DNA of 53,217 bases from Paracoccaceae bacterium (GCA_947476475.1 CANJQT010000011.1:1-53217); one strand, 5' to 3'; counted from the first letter of the stretch, positions 1 to 9,587 are shown. Numbers and translations are program-made. Notes: generated from the sequence alone by a model not told the origin.

Positions 1-2
1 AT

Positions 3-1622
3 GACAATTGCATCATGTGCGACACCAAGGGGGTGATCTGGCAGGGCCGCACCGAAGGCATGAACCAGTGGAAATCGGCGCATGCCGCCAGAACCGATGC
101 GCGCACCCTCGACGATGCGATGAAGGGCGCCGATGTGTTCCTCGGCGTTTCGGCCAAAGGGGCGGTCACACAGGACATGGTCCTGTCGATGGCCGAAAAC
201 CCGGTCATCTTCGCCATGGCCAACCCCGATCCGGAAATCACCCCCGAAGATGCCCACGCCGTCCGCCCCGATGCGATCGTGGCCACCGGGCGCAGCGATT
301 ACCCCAATCAGGTCAACAACGTCCTCGGCTTTCCCTACCTGTTCCGCGGGGCGCTGGATATCCACGCCCGCGCCATTAATGACGAAATGAAGATCGCCTG
401 CGCCGAAGCCTTGGCAAAACTGGCGCGCGAAGATGTGCCCGATGAAGTCGCCATGGCCTACGGGCGCAAACTTTCCTTCGGTCGCGATTACATCATCCCC
501 ACACCCTTCGACCCGCGCCTGATCTACGTGATCCCGCCTGCCGTCGCGCGCGCCGGAATGAAGACGGGCGCCGCGCGCCGCCCCATCGTCGACATGGCGG
601 CATACGAACTCAGCCTCAAGGCGCGGATGGACCCGACCGCCGCGATCCTTCAGGGCATCCACTCCCGCGCCCGCGTGGCGCAAGCGCGGATGCTCTTTGC
701 CGAAGGCGACGATCCGCGCGTGTTGCGCGCCGCCGTCGCCTATGCCCGCGCGGGCCTTGGCAAGGCATTGGTCGTAGGCCGCGAAACGGATGTGAAGGAA
801 AAGCTGACCGCCGAAGGCCTGGGCGACGCCATGCGCGAGATCGAGGTGGTGAATGCCGCCAACACCCGCCACCTTCAGCACTACAAGGATTTCCTCTACG
901 ACCGTCTGCAACGCAAAGGCTTCGACAGCCACGACATTCACCGCCTGGCCGCGCGGGATCGGCACGTTTTTTCGGCCCTGATGCTGGCGCACGGCCATGC
1001 CGATGGTCTGGTCACCGGCGCCACCCGCAAATCGGCACATGTGTTGGAACTGATCAATCATGTGTTCGACGCCAAACCATCCGATGGCGCGGTGGGCATC
1101 ACCGCCATCGTCCACAAGGGTCGGATCGTGCTGATGGGCGACACGTTGGTGCATGAATGGCCAAACGAGGAAGACCTCGCAGACATCGCCGAACGCGGGG
1201 CCCATGTGGCGCGCGGGCTTGGCCTTGATCCGCGGGTGGCGTTCCTTTCGTTCTCGACCTTCGGCTATCCGGTGTCCGAACGCGCGACCAAAATGCATCA
1301 GGCGCCGCGCGTACTGGATGAACGCGGCGTCGATTTCGAATATGATGGCGAAATGACCGTGGATGTCGCGCTGAACCCCGATCAGATGGCGCATTACCCC
1401 TTCTGCCGCCTGACCGGCCCAGCGAACGTGCTGGTGGTGCCCGCGCGCCATTCGGCGTCGATCTCGGTGAAACTCATGCAGGAAATGGCGGGGGCAACCG
1501 TGATCGGCCCGATCCTGACCGGCATCGACAAGCCGATTCAGATCTGCTCAACCGGATCAACGGTAAACGATATCCTCAATATGGCGGTGATCGCCGCCTG
1601 CAAGCTCGGCCAGACCGCATGA
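3..1622 (+). CDS. maeB: NADP-dependent malic enzyme, malic/phosphotransacetylase fusion (5' partial)
   Basis: Oxidative decarboxylation of malate to pyruvate in the cytoplasm, a gluconeogenic/NADPH-supplying step. The open frame runs in from the left edge, so the N-terminal malic domain is cut off; about 539 residues remain. The first part holds the end of the NAD(P)-binding half (CDTKGV; FAMANPDPEITPE; ATGRSDYPNQVNN). From about residue 215 it continues into a phosphotransacetylase-like domain (FAEGDDPRVLRA; LVTGATRKSAHVLE; LTGPANVLVVPARHS). This two-domain build is the MaeB type of proteobacteria, in which the Pta-like part is regulatory (family knowledge). The stop overlaps the start of the following kinase by 4 nt, so the two are probably co-transcribed. 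Confidence 0.93.
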   Translation, partial: DNCIMCDTKGVIWQGRTEGMNQWKSAHAARTDARTLDDAMKGADVFLGVSAKGAVTQDMVLSMAENPVIFAMANPDPEITPEDAHAVRPDAIVATGRSDYPNQVNNVLGFPYLFRGALDIHARAINDEMKIACAEALAKLAREDVPDEVAMAYGRKLSFGRDYIIPTPFDPRLIYVIPPAVARAGMKTGAARRPIVDMAAYELSLKARMDPTAAILQGIHSRARVAQARMLFAEGDDPRVLRAAVAYARAGLGKALVVGRETDVKEKLTAEGLGDAMREIEVVNAANTRHLQHYKDFLYDRLQRKGFDSHDIHRLAARDRHVFSALMLAHGHADGLVTGATRKSAHVLELINHVFDAKPSDGAVGITAIVHKGRIVLMGDTLVHEWPNEEDLADIAERGAHVARGLGLDPRVAFLSFSTFGYPVSERATKMHQAPRVLDERGVDFEYDGEMTVDVALNPDQMAHYPFCRLTGPANVLVVPARHSASISVKLMQEMAGATVIGPILTGIDKPIQICSTGSTVNDILNMAVIAACKLGQTA

Positions 1623-2494
1623 TCTACAACCTCGGCTCGATCAACATCGACCATTTCTATCGCGTGGCCCATTTGCCCGCGCCGGGGGAAACACTGGCCG
1701 CCAGCGCCTATCACACGGGCCTCGGCGGCAAGGGAGCCAACCAGTCCACCGCCGCCGCCAAGGCCGGGGCTCGGGTCGCTCATGTCGGCGCCGTGGGGCC
1801 TGACGGCCGCTGGGCGATTGACAGACTGGCCGGCTGGGGCGTCGACACGACCCATATCGTGCAGCTCGACACCCCTTCGGGCCATGCGATCATCAATGTT
1901 GATCAGGCCGCCGAAAACACCATCATCCTCTATCCGGGCGCCAACCGCGCGCTGGGCTGGGCGCAGGTCGAACAGGCGCTGAACAAGGCAGCACCCGCCG
2001 ACACGCTGATCTTGCAGAATGAAACCGCCCACCAGGCCGAAGCCGCAGCGCTCGCACACGCCAAGGGCCTTCGGGTCATATACTCCGCAGCCCCCTTCGA
2101 TGCGGATGCGGTGCGGGCGGTGCTGAAACATGTCACCACCCTTGTCCTGAATGCGGTTGAGGCTGAACAGTTGTGCGCCGCCCTCGGCCAGACGCTGGAT
2201 GCCATCGACGTGCCCGAACTGCTGGTAACCCGCGGTGCCGACGGCGCCGAATGGCGTGCCCGCACTGGCAAGCGCGCCTTCGCCCCGGCGCTCAAGGTCA
2301 CGCCCGTCGATACGACTGGCGCGGGCGACACCTTCGCGGGTTATTTCGCCGCCGGCCGCGACAAAGGCCTTTCCCCGCAGGACGCACTCGATTGGGCCGC
2401 CGCCGCCGCCGCCCTGAAGGTCACACGTCATGGCACTGCTGACGCAATCCCCACTGCTGCCGAAGTCGCGGCATTCCGTGCGCAGTGCCGCTGA
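1619..2494 (+). CDS. rbsK: Ribokinase / PfkB-family carbohydrate kinase
   Basis: ATP-dependent sugar kinase, most like ribokinase (ribose to ribose 5-phosphate). It has 291 residues, the usual family size. The N-terminus has the ribokinase pattern NLGSINIDHFYRV and GGKGANQSTAAAKAGA, which bind the sugar. The second PfkB signature, DTTGAGDTFAGYF, near residue 235 holds the catalytic Asp and anion hole. It overlaps maeB by 4 nt. No ribose transporter or repressor lies nearby, so the substrate is inferred only from the family; another pentose or nucleoside is possible. Confidence 0.85.
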   Translation: MIYNLGSINIDHFYRVAHLPAPGETLAASAYHTGLGGKGANQSTAAAKAGARVAHVGAVGPDGRWAIDRLAGWGVDTTHIVQLDTPSGHAIINVDQAAENTIILYPGANRALGWAQVEQALNKAAPADTLILQNETAHQAEAAALAHAKGLRVIYSAAPFDADAVRAVLKHVTTLVLNAVEAEQLCAALGQTLDAIDVPELLVTRGADGAEWRARTGKRAFAPALKVTPVDTTGAGDTFAGYFAAGRDKGLSPQDALDWAAAAAALKVTRHGTADAIPTAAEVAAFRAQCR

Positions 2495-2522
2495 TCCCAT
2501 CTTCTTTTCACAAGTATCCCGG

Positions 2523-2554
2523 GGGAGCGCGAGGGGGCAGCGCCCCCTCGCTCC
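2523..2554. terminator. GC-rich hairpin after rbsK
   Basis: A long inverted repeat: an inner 9-bp perfect stem (2530-2538 with 2542-2550, AGC loop) is extended outward by GGAG/CTCC-type pairing with a 2-nt bulge. It lies 28 nt after the kinase stop and has no T tract. It could be a terminator or a REP-like intergenic palindrome. The rest of 2495-2692 shows no gene. Confidence 0.5.
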
Positions 2555-2692
2555 GGTCGGCGCGCGCAGCGCGGCGAAATGCCTGATCCGCAAATCCGGC
2601 CGCCGATCCTGCCCCGCACAAGCCGGTTTCCCGCGAAACGCCCCTTGGCCCCGCGCATCCCGCCGATTAGCCTGCCCTGAACGGAGGATGAA

Positions 2693-3592
2693 ATGACCGA
2701 TCACGTTTCCACCCATGCGTCCGAAGAAGACGCGCGAAATGAACAAATCCTGATCTATGTCGATGGCCGCATCGTGCCCAAGTCGCAGGCCACGGTCAGC
2801 GTTTATGACAGCGGCTTCATGCTGGGCGATGGTGTCTGGGAAGGCATAAGGCTTTATGACGGCCGCTGGGCCTTTGTCGACGAACATATCGACCGGCTGT
2901 TCGACGCAGCAAAGTGCATCGACCTCGATATCGGCCTGACCCGCGAGGGCGTAAAAAAGGCCTTGTTAGACACGCAAAAGGCCAATGGGATGACAACAGA
3001 TGCCCACGCGCGGCTGATGGTGACGCGCGGGGTAAAGGTGCGGCCCTTCCAGAATCCGCGCCTGTCGCAGTCCGGCCCGACCATGGTGATCATCATGGAA
3101 CATTCCCGCCCGAAACTTCCGCGCCCGATCCGCCTTGCGACCGTGCCACATTTGCGCGGCCTGCCGATGACTCAGGATCCAAAACTGAATTCGCATTCCA
3201 AGCTCAACTGCATCCTTGCCTGCATCGCCGCGCAAAAGGCCGGCGCCGACGAGGCGCTGATGCTTGACGTTCACGGCTTCGTGAACACCACCAACGCCTG
3301 CAACTTCTTTATCGTGCGCAAGGGTCAGGTTTGGACGTCAACCGGCGACTACTGCATGAATGGCATCACCCGCCAAAAGGTTATCGACCTGTGTCGCGCC
3401 AACGGCATCCCGGTTTTTGAACGCAACTTCTCGCTTTACGATACCTATTCGGCAGACGAAGCCTTCCTGACTGGCACCTTCGGCGCCCAGACCCCGGTCA
3501 GCGAAATCGACGGCCGCATGATCGGCAGTGGCCAGATGGGTCCAATGACCGAACGCCTGCGCACGCTGTACAAAGCGCTGGTGGCCGCATGA
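2693..3592 (+). CDS. Class IV (BCAT/D-amino-acid type) aminotransferase
   Basis: PLP-dependent fold-type IV enzyme of 299 residues. The N-terminal SVYDSGFMLGDGVWEGIR block is typical of the family. The Schiff-base lysine is probably K170 in NSHSKLNCILA. The block GFVNTTNACNFF (about 195-206) aligns with the family motif G-x-x-x-E-x(4)-N-x-F. There the Glu that contacts the PLP pyridine nitrogen would be Thr199, so the chemistry may differ from true branched-chain transaminases. A GGAGG ribosome site lies just before the ATG. Its stop overlaps the next gene by 4 nt. The substrate cannot be named from sequence. Confidence 0.8.
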   Translation: MTDHVSTHASEEDARNEQILIYVDGRIVPKSQATVSVYDSGFMLGDGVWEGIRLYDGRWAFVDEHIDRLFDAAKCIDLDIGLTREGVKKALLDTQKANGMTTDAHARLMVTRGVKVRPFQNPRLSQSGPTMVIIMEHSRPKLPRPIRLATVPHLRGLPMTQDPKLNSHSKLNCILACIAAQKAGADEALMLDVHGFVNTTNACNFFIVRKGQVWTSTGDYCMNGITRQKVIDLCRANGIPVFERNFSLYDTYSADEAFLTGTFGAQTPVSEIDGRMIGSGQMGPMTERLRTLYKALVAA

Positions 3593-4308
3593 GGATTGCC
3601 ATGTGGTCGGGGCCGCGGAACCTTTCCACGGCAATGATGTATGCTTTTGCCGCGCGCGGCGATTGCGCGGTTTGGGACGAACCTTTCTATGCGGCCTATC
3701 TGAAGAAAACCGGCCTTGATCACCCGATGCGCGATGAAATCATCGCCACACATCAGGCGGACCCTGCCCGGGTCGCTGCCGCCTGCCGGGGCCCGATTCC
3801 CCAAGAACAGAGCCTGTTTTACCAAAAACACATGACACTGCACATGATCCCCGGCTTTGACCGCAGCTTCATGCGCGACTGCACAAATGTCTTCCTGATC
3901 CGCCATCCGGCGCGGGTCGTGGCAAGCTACGCCAAGAAACGCGAAGGCCCGACGCTTATGGACATCGGCTTTGTCCAGCAGGCGGAACTGTTTGACGAGG
4001 TGGCGGGCTGGCTGGGCCGCGCGCCCCTTGTCATCGACAGCGCCGATATCCGCGCCGACCCTGCCGCATCGCTGACCCGGCTTTGTGCGGCGATTGGCAT
4101 CCCTTACACCGACCGGATGCTGCATTGGCCCGCCGGGCCAAAGCCCTTCGACGGCGTCTGGGCCGCGCATTGGTATAATGCCGTTCACGCCTCGACCGGT
4201 TTTGAAGATCCCGAAGGGTGCCTTCCGGACCTGCCCGCGGACTACCGGCGGCTGGTTGATCAGGCGATGCCCTATTATGAACGGCTGGCGGCGCTCAGGT
4301 TGGCGTGA
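3589..4308 (+). CDS. Sulfotransferase-family protein
   Basis: A 239-residue protein with the two nucleotide-binding elements of PAPS-dependent sulfotransferases. WSGPRNLSTAMM at the N-terminus is the 5'-phosphosulfate loop type. FLIRHPARVVASYAK (about residues 102-116) is the 3'-phosphate type. It starts inside the preceding aminotransferase gene (ATGA overlap), so the two are translationally coupled. The pair suggests modification of one small metabolite, but the acceptor is unknown. The family also contains P-loop proteins without proven sulfotransferase activity, so the biochemical role is inferred. Confidence 0.7.
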   Translation: MRIAMWSGPRNLSTAMMYAFAARGDCAVWDEPFYAAYLKKTGLDHPMRDEIIATHQADPARVAAACRGPIPQEQSLFYQKHMTLHMIPGFDRSFMRDCTNVFLIRHPARVVASYAKKREGPTLMDIGFVQQAELFDEVAGWLGRAPLVIDSADIRADPAASLTRLCAAIGIPYTDRMLHWPAGPKPFDGVWAAHWYNAVHASTGFEDPEGCLPDLPADYRRLVDQAMPYYERLAALRLA

Positions 4309-4332
4309 CCAAAGCCGCACGAATACGCAACA

Positions 4333-4352
4333 GGGCGGGCATCGGCCCGCCC
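4333..4352. terminator. Hairpin between convergent genes
   Basis: Perfect 8-bp GC stem (GGGCGGGC / GCCCGCCC) with a 4-nt loop, placed between the sulfotransferase-like gene and argG, which run toward each other. It has no clear T tract and may serve both directions. Confidence 0.6.
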
Positions 4353-4435
4353 CCATTCCAGATTAAAATCCGGTTAATTTAAAAAACCAACATATTGAAA
4401 ACAAATGGCTTTCATCTTTGTCCGAGTTCGGACAC

Positions 4436-5662
4436 TTAGCCGCCAACCCGCTTGTTGCGCGTGGCAATCAGCTTCAGCCGCAGCGCGTTCAGGCGGATAA
4501 AGCCTGCCGCGTCCTTCTGATCATAGGCGCCGGCATCCTCTTCGAAGGTGACGTGCTTTTCAGAATAAAGCGAATGATCCGACCAGCGGGCCACGGTCCG
4601 GGCCGAGCCCTTGTAAAGCTTCACCCGCACGGTGCCGCTGACATGCTCCTGGCTCTTGTCGATCAGGGCCTGCAACATCTCGCGTTCGGGGCTGAACCAG
4701 AAACCGTTATAGATCAGTTCCGCATAGCGCGGCATGATGCTGTCTTTCAGGTGGCCCGCGCCGGAATCCAGGGTGATCTGCTCGATCCCGCGGTGGGCTT
4801 CCAGCAGGATGGTGCCGCCGGGGGTTTCATAAACGCCGCGCGACTTCATGCCGACAAAGCGGTTTTCCACCAGATCAAGGCGACCGACGCCATGCTTGCC
4901 ACCCAGTTCGTTCAGTTTGGTCAATACCGTCGCCGGGCTCATCGCCACGCCGTTGATCGCCACCGCATCGCCCTTCTCAAAGGTGATTTCCACCATCTCG
5001 GCCTGATCCGGCGCTTCTTCCGGGCTTACCGTGCGCTGATAGACGTATTCGGGGGCCTCGTGCCCTGGGTTTTCCAGCGCCTTGCCCTCTGACGAGGTGT
5101 GCAGAAGGTTGGCGTCAACGCTGAACGGCGCCTCGCCGCGCTTGTCCTTGGCGATCGGAATCTGGTTGGTTTCGGCGAATTCGATCAGCCGGGTGCGGCT
5201 GGTCAGGTCCCATTCGCGCCAGGGCGCGATGACCCTGATGGCCGGGTTCAGCGCATAGGCGGAAAGTTCGAACCGCACCTGATCGTTGCCCTTGCCGGTG
5301 GCGCCATGCGCCACGGCATCGGCGCCGCATTCCTCGGCGATACGGACCAGATGCTTTGAAATCAGCGGTCGCGCGATCGAGGTGCCAAGCAGGTAAAGCC
5401 CCTCATAAAGCGCGTTGGCCCGGAACATCGGAAAGACGAAGTCGCGCACGAATTCCTCGCGCACATCGACGATGTGAATGTTTTCCGGCTTGATGCCCAG
5501 AAGCTCGGCCTTGGCGCGGGCCGGTTCCAGTTCCTCGCCTTGGCCAAGATCGGCGGTGAAGGTCACCACCTCGCAACCGTATTCGGTCTGCAACCATTTG
5601 AGGATGATCGAGGTATCAAGCCCGCCGGAGTAGGCAAGCACGACTTTCTTGGGCTTGGACAT
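4436..5662 (-). CDS. argG: Argininosuccinate synthase
   Basis: Joins citrulline and aspartate with ATP to form argininosuccinate, the penultimate step of arginine synthesis, in the cytoplasm. The N-terminal [18 protein letters not shown] is the ATP-pyrophosphatase P-loop. [13 protein letters not shown] and the following [10 protein letters not shown] are family hallmarks. The chosen start gives 408 residues, a normal length. The ATG at 5662 has GGAG six bases upstream; the in-frame ATG 15 nt further upstream overlaps that site and is less likely. Confidence 0.97.
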   Translation of the reverse strand: MSKPKKVVLAYSGGLDTSIILKWLQTEYGCEVVTFTADLGQGEELEPARAKAELLGIKPENIHIVDVREEFVRDFVFPMFRANALYEGLYLLGTSIARPLISKHLVRIAEECGADAVAHGATGKGNDQVRFELSAYALNPAIRVIAPWREWDLTSRTRLIEFAETNQIPIAKDKRGEAPFSVDANLLHTSSEGKALENPGHEAPEYVYQRTVSPEEAPDQAEMVEITFEKGDAVAINGVAMSPATVLTKLNELGGKHGVGRLDLVENRFVGMKSRGVYETPGGTILLEAHRGIEQITLDSGAGHLKDSIMPRYAELIYNGFWFSPEREMLQALIDKSQEHVSGTVRVKLYKGSARTVARWSDHSLYSEKHVTFEEDAGAYDQKDAAGFIRLNALRLKLIATRNKRVGG

Positions 5663-5731
5663 CAAAAGCTCCATCACGATTTTGCCCGCGATTACCGGGA
5701 AACGGCCGTGAGGGCAAGCAGACAGAAGCCC

Positions 5732-7336
5732 TTATGCGCGCAGGGGGTCAAGCTGCGATGTGTCGACTTCCAGCCGGGGCCGACGGGCCCAGTGAACCTG
5801 CAGGCGTTCTTCGCTCGCGCGGGTGAACTGCACAAGCACGGCGCCAGCCGGCAAGGGGGAAAAGCGGGCGGTCAGCTTGTGGCCGTTCATTAGGGTTAGA
5901 TCGGCGCCCCAATCCGCCCGCTCCTCCATGTCGCCGACAAAATCGCGCAGATCGCCCCAGGCCGGGCTTGGCAGGCACTGCGCCTGCCAGTTGCGCGTCG
6001 CGTCAAGAATGGTGAAACGGCTGAGCGTTTCAGAGGGGTCGAAGCCCCACAAGGCCGCATGGGCGGCGTTCGACATGACCAGATCACCACTGCCGGAAAA
6101 GACCGCAACAGCGCTCTTCATGGCGTCGATAACTGACTGGCCAAGTTGGATTTCGCTGCGGAACCTCCGGGTAAGCGAGACTTCGGCGCTGATGTCCTCA
6201 AACAGAAAGGCCACCGCTCCGTCAGGGTGAGGTCGGCCGCTGACACGGTAGGTTTGGCCGGTGCCAAGCGACCAGGTTTCTTCATAATGGCCGGCTGCGG
6301 CAGCCGTTTCCAGATCTGCCATCATCTGCCGCCACGCGCCGAAATCCTTGAGTTCAGGCACCATCCGCGCCTCGCGAAGGCGGTCGAGAAAGGTAAAGAG
6401 CGTTGGGCGCGCCGACAGAAAATCTGGGGCCAGCGTGGTGAGATCTGCCAACGCCGGATTGAAAAGCGCCAGCTGGCGCTGCCGATCGAAGACCGCAAGG
6501 CCGACCGACAAGTGAGCGAACGTCTTGGCCAATGTCTGGACGAATTCGCGCAAGGACCGTTCGGCCCGCACCACGTTGTCGGCAGGCAGGGCGAAGTGGA
6601 TGCGCCCAACGACCGCAGGAAAGGATTGGCGGTCGAACCACCTGGCCGCATGCCCGTTGGGCAAGACCGCCTGGACGCGCTGCGCGCAGTCAGCGGGCGG
6701 AATGGGGTCCCGATCATCAAACAAGGCCGGAAGCGGCCAGACAAGCCCCTCGTCGCCGTCTGGCGCCACCAGAGACAGATAGGCGCGATTGGCCCAAAGC
6801 ACCGTGTTTTCATCGTCTGTCCGCCATGCCGGGATCGGCAGACTTGCCATGGCTTCACGCAGGTTGAACACCTCGTCTTCCTGCGCTTTCAGGCTGAGGC
6901 TGTCGACAAGAATGGCTTGCCCTTCAGCGCCACGGTCGGTCAGCGTCAGGCGGACGCGGTCGCCGAAATGTTCGGCCTCAAGATGCAGGCCCGGATGGCT
7001 TTTTGACGTGATATCCAGTGTCCCATCCTCCGCAAGGCGGGCCATGCGATCTGTGATATCGGTAAAGCGCGGCGCAAGGTAGGCGACAAGCCTGTCCCAA
7101 TCGCAACCGGCGCCCGGTATCTTTTCCAGAAGCGCGATTGCAGGGGCGGTGGCATCAATGACCCCTGCCTCATCAAGCAAGAAGACCGTGGGCTCCATAG
7201 CGTGATGAAGCGGAACAGTCCGCTCGACCCTGCGTTTTTTTCGGTGGCTTATGGCCGACAGGATGAGCAGCGCGGCGACGGCAGTTGCGGCAGATGAGCA
7301 GACGACGACCGACGCCAACAGAAGATTGGACAACAT
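5732..7336 (-). CDS. Membrane-anchored multi-PAS protein without a kinase domain
   Basis: About 534 residues. A single N-terminal hydrophobic segment (about 5-28) is followed by basic residues (HRKKRR), so the rest is probably cytoplasmic. Repeated PAS-like blocks follow: LPIPAWRTDDENTVLWANRAY, then HLSVGLAVFDRQRQLALFNPAL, then AMKSAVAVFSGSGDLVMSNAAH. The protein ends shortly after the last one. It has no HELRTPL-type H-box and no ATPase N/G boxes, so it is not a histidine kinase by itself. The PAS layout recalls the sensory half of DivL-like kinases. It lies directly downstream of regB on the same strand, suggesting a role in redox or cell-cycle signalling (inference). The GTG at 7345 is an alternative start. 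Confidence 0.75.
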   Translation of the reverse strand: MLSNLLLASVVVCSSAATAVAALLILSAISHRKKRRVERTVPLHHAMEPTVFLLDEAGVIDATAPAIALLEKIPGAGCDWDRLVAYLAPRFTDITDRMARLAEDGTLDITSKSHPGLHLEAEHFGDRVRLTLTDRGAEGQAILVDSLSLKAQEDEVFNLREAMASLPIPAWRTDDENTVLWANRAYLSLVAPDGDEGLVWPLPALFDDRDPIPPADCAQRVQAVLPNGHAARWFDRQSFPAVVGRIHFALPADNVVRAERSLREFVQTLAKTFAHLSVGLAVFDRQRQLALFNPALADLTTLAPDFLSARPTLFTFLDRLREARMVPELKDFGAWRQMMADLETAAAAGHYEETWSLGTGQTYRVSGRPHPDGAVAFLFEDISAEVSLTRRFRSEIQLGQSVIDAMKSAVAVFSGSGDLVMSNAAHAALWGFDPSETLSRFTILDATRNWQAQCLPSPAWGDLRDFVGDMEERADWGADLTLMNGHKLTARFSPLPAGAVLVQFTRASEERLQVHWARRPRLEVDTSQLDPLRA

Positions 7337-7438
7337 AGCGGACACGCCTTCTGCATGGATCCTTTCTGCCGAATGTTTGCCAGTTCGGTTAATGCGGGGT
7401 TAACGGATCCCGCATCGCGGGAAAAAACAACCGCAGAC

Positions 7439-8812
7439 CTATTGCAGGGGCATGTTCTGGCCGCGCAATTCGGCCTCGCCGACCTCTATCAAGGCGCGCG
7501 GCCAAGTGACTGTGACGGTAGCGCCGCATCTTGCCGTGCGCTCTTCTTCTGACAGAAACGGGTCTGTGGCGTTGGTGAATTCAAGCCGTGCGCCCGTGCG
7601 GCCCAACAGAGTCTTGGCGATGAAAAGGCCAAGCCCCATGCCTTCGTAATGCGGGCGGCTCGGGTCCGGGCGGGTGTCGCGCTGGCGCATGAACGGGTCG
7701 CCGATCCGCCCAAGGACAGCTGGCGGAAACCCGGGGCCGTCATCGGTGATGGTGAGGATCAGGTGGTGATCGGTCCAGTCCAGATCAATCCAGACGGACG
7801 TGCGTGCGAAATCCACGGCGTTTTGCACGAGGTTGCGCAGCCCGTGGATGATCTCGGGGCGGCGGCGGACCATCGGTTGGCGTTGATCGCCACCGGTGGG
7901 CAAAAGCAGGTGCACGCGAGCTTTGCGCTGGCTGTGGGGTTCGGCTGCCTCTTGGATGACGCTGGCGAACGGTGCTGCGCGCATGTGCAGGTCGTCTTTT
8001 CCCGCGCGGCCCATGGACCGCAGAATATCGCGGCAGCGATCAGCCTGATCGCGGATCAGTTCGGCGTCGGCGCGTAGATCGGCCCGGTCGGCAAGTTCGT
8101 CTGCCAGTTCGCTGCTGGCCAGTTTGATCGTCGCAAGCGGGGTGCCAAGTTCGTGTGCAGCTGCGGCGACGACGCCAGACAGATCGGTAAGTTTCTGTTC
8201 ACGCGCAAGCGCCATTTGAGTGGCCATCAAAGCGTCACTCATTGCGTGAAGTTCGGTGCTGACCCTGCGGGCGTAAAGGGCGAGGAACAGAACACCGGTC
8301 ACAATGGCAAGCCAGAATCCAAAGCCGAAAAGGGCAGGCACCGTTATGGCTGTTCCATCGCGGAGTTTGAGCGGTACGTGTGCAACCGCAAGGATGGTGA
8401 CCAATACCAGAGTAAGGGCCACGACAATCGTTGTTGCGCGACGTTCAAGCGCTGTCGCTGCAATAGTGGCGGGGGCCAGAAACAACAGCGCAAACGGGTT
8501 GGTAAGCCCGCCGGTCAGGAACAACAATGCTGCCAGCTGAAAGCAGTCAAACAGCAGCAAGGACAGCGCCTCACCTTCGGACAGGCGACGGTTTTCGGGG
8601 TAAAGCACCCCGGAAATGACGTTGGCGAGGGCTGAAAGGCCGACCAGAAACAGCGCGGCAGGCAGGTTCAGCGCCAGGTCATAATAGCCCGACGCAATGA
8701 GGATAGCGGCCAGCTGCCCGCAGATTGCCATCCACCGCAGCATCACCAGCGTGCGCAGGCGCACCCAGTTGCTTCGGTCTGCCAGACCTATGAAGTTGGG
8801 CCTGTCGGCCAT
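7439..8812 (-). CDS. regB: Redox sensor histidine kinase RegB/PrrB
   Basis: Membrane kinase of the global RegB/RegA redox system, which controls photosynthesis, CO2 and N2 fixation and respiration genes in Rhodobacter relatives. The N-terminal half (about residues 20-180) has six hydrophobic segments. GGLTNPF at 101-107 matches the conserved quinone-binding motif. The H-box HELGTPLATIK places the phosphorylated His at 220. C260 in DQADRCRDILRSMGR matches the redox-active Cys of R. capsulatus RegB. The N-box (LRNLVQNAVDFA) and DDGPGFPP complete the ATPase domain. Length is 457 residues, as expected. It is divergent from senC-regA, the classical arrangement. Confidence 0.95.
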   Translation of the reverse strand: MADRPNFIGLADRSNWVRLRTLVMLRWMAICGQLAAILIASGYYDLALNLPAALFLVGLSALANVISGVLYPENRRLSEGEALSLLLFDCFQLAALLFLTGGLTNPFALLFLAPATIAATALERRATTIVVALTLVLVTILAVAHVPLKLRDGTAITVPALFGFGFWLAIVTGVLFLALYARRVSTELHAMSDALMATQMALAREQKLTDLSGVVAAAAHELGTPLATIKLASSELADELADRADLRADAELIRDQADRCRDILRSMGRAGKDDLHMRAAPFASVIQEAAEPHSQRKARVHLLLPTGGDQRQPMVRRRPEIIHGLRNLVQNAVDFARTSVWIDLDWTDHHLILTITDDGPGFPPAVLGRIGDPFMRQRDTRPDPSRPHYEGMGLGLFIAKTLLGRTGARLEFTNATDPFLSEEERTARCGATVTVTWPRALIEVGEAELRGQNMPLQ

Positions 8813-8903
8813 TGGCGCGCCCCGTTGTCTCAGCCCCGTGCTTGTGATTGATAGTCGGCCAAGGATCGGCGATCAATGCGCGCCGAAAGACCTGGGAGCA
8901 ATC
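8813..8903. promoter_or_regulatory. Divergent regB / senC control region
   Basis: A 91-bp gap separates regB (leftward) from senC (rightward), so both promoters must lie here or just inside the genes. In R. capsulatus this interval is bound by phosphorylated RegA (established knowledge). I could not pick out convincing -35/-10 boxes by eye. A GGAG at 8895-8898 serves senC. Confidence 0.4.
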
Positions 8904-9545
8904 ATGAGCGTTTCGACAAAGAGTCTGGCTGTTGCGGCCGCAGCCACTTTGGCAATCTTGCTGACCGCTACTTACAGCCTGACGCGGAAAAGCGGGCTTG
9001 ATGCTTTTTCCGCCTGTCGGACGAGCAAGGTCAGCGGAGTGGCCACGATTGGCGGAGCATTCACGCTGACAGATGAAGATGGCAGGCAGGTCAGCGAACG
9101 CGATATCATGTCAAAACCGGCGTTGGTGTATTTTGGCTATGCTTACTGCCCTGATGTCTGCCCGACCGACATGGCACGCAACGCCGAAGCTGTCGATGTT
9201 CTGGAAGAGCAAGGATATGAAGTTACGCCGGTTTTTATTTCAGTCGATCCCAAGCGTGATACGCCTGAGGTACTGAAGGAATGGACCGATTATATGCATC
9301 CACGCATGATCGGCCTGACTGGAACCGAAGAACAGATCCGTGCGGTGGCGAAAGAATACAAGACCTTTTATCAGATCCCCGACGCACCCGCCGATGAAAA
9401 CTACCTTGTCGATCATATGACGCAGACATACCTGATGTTACCTGGGGTTGGTTTTGCGGACTTCTTCAGTCGGGAAGAAACCGCGGATGCGGTTGCGGAA
9501 AGAACAGCCTGTTTCCTTCAGGCCTCCGACGGCGCAAGAAATTAA
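8904..9545 (+). CDS. senC: SCO1/SenC (PrrC) copper chaperone-like protein
   Basis: Thioredoxin-fold, membrane-tethered copper protein that helps assemble the CuA centre of cytochrome oxidase. In Rhodobacter it also links oxidase activity to RegB signalling (family knowledge). It has 213 residues. An N-terminal anchor (about 7-25) precedes the domain. YCPDVCPTD carries the CxxxC copper ligands, and the third ligand is the His of VDHMTQTYLM. The ATG at 8904 is chosen because the preceding in-frame codons lie in the promoter region and a GGAG precedes this start. regA follows after 42 nt. Confidence 0.93.
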   Translation: MSVSTKSLAVAAAATLAILLTATYSLTRKSGLDAFSACRTSKVSGVATIGGAFTLTDEDGRQVSERDIMSKPALVYFGYAYCPDVCPTDMARNAEAVDVLEEQGYEVTPVFISVDPKRDTPEVLKEWTDYMHPRMIGLTGTEEQIRAVAKEYKTFYQIPDAPADENYLVDHMTQTYLMLPGVGFADFFSREETADAVAERTACFLQASDGARN

Positions 9546-9587
9546 GGGACTGCTGGCCCGCCGCCAGTATTCTGAAAGGGGCGCGTA

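Noticed and set aside
1538-2887. Long minus-strand open frame opposite rbsK (449 codons)
   Set aside because: It mirrors rbsK and neighbouring sequence in a GC-rich genome and shows no family motif; rbsK on the plus strand is clear.
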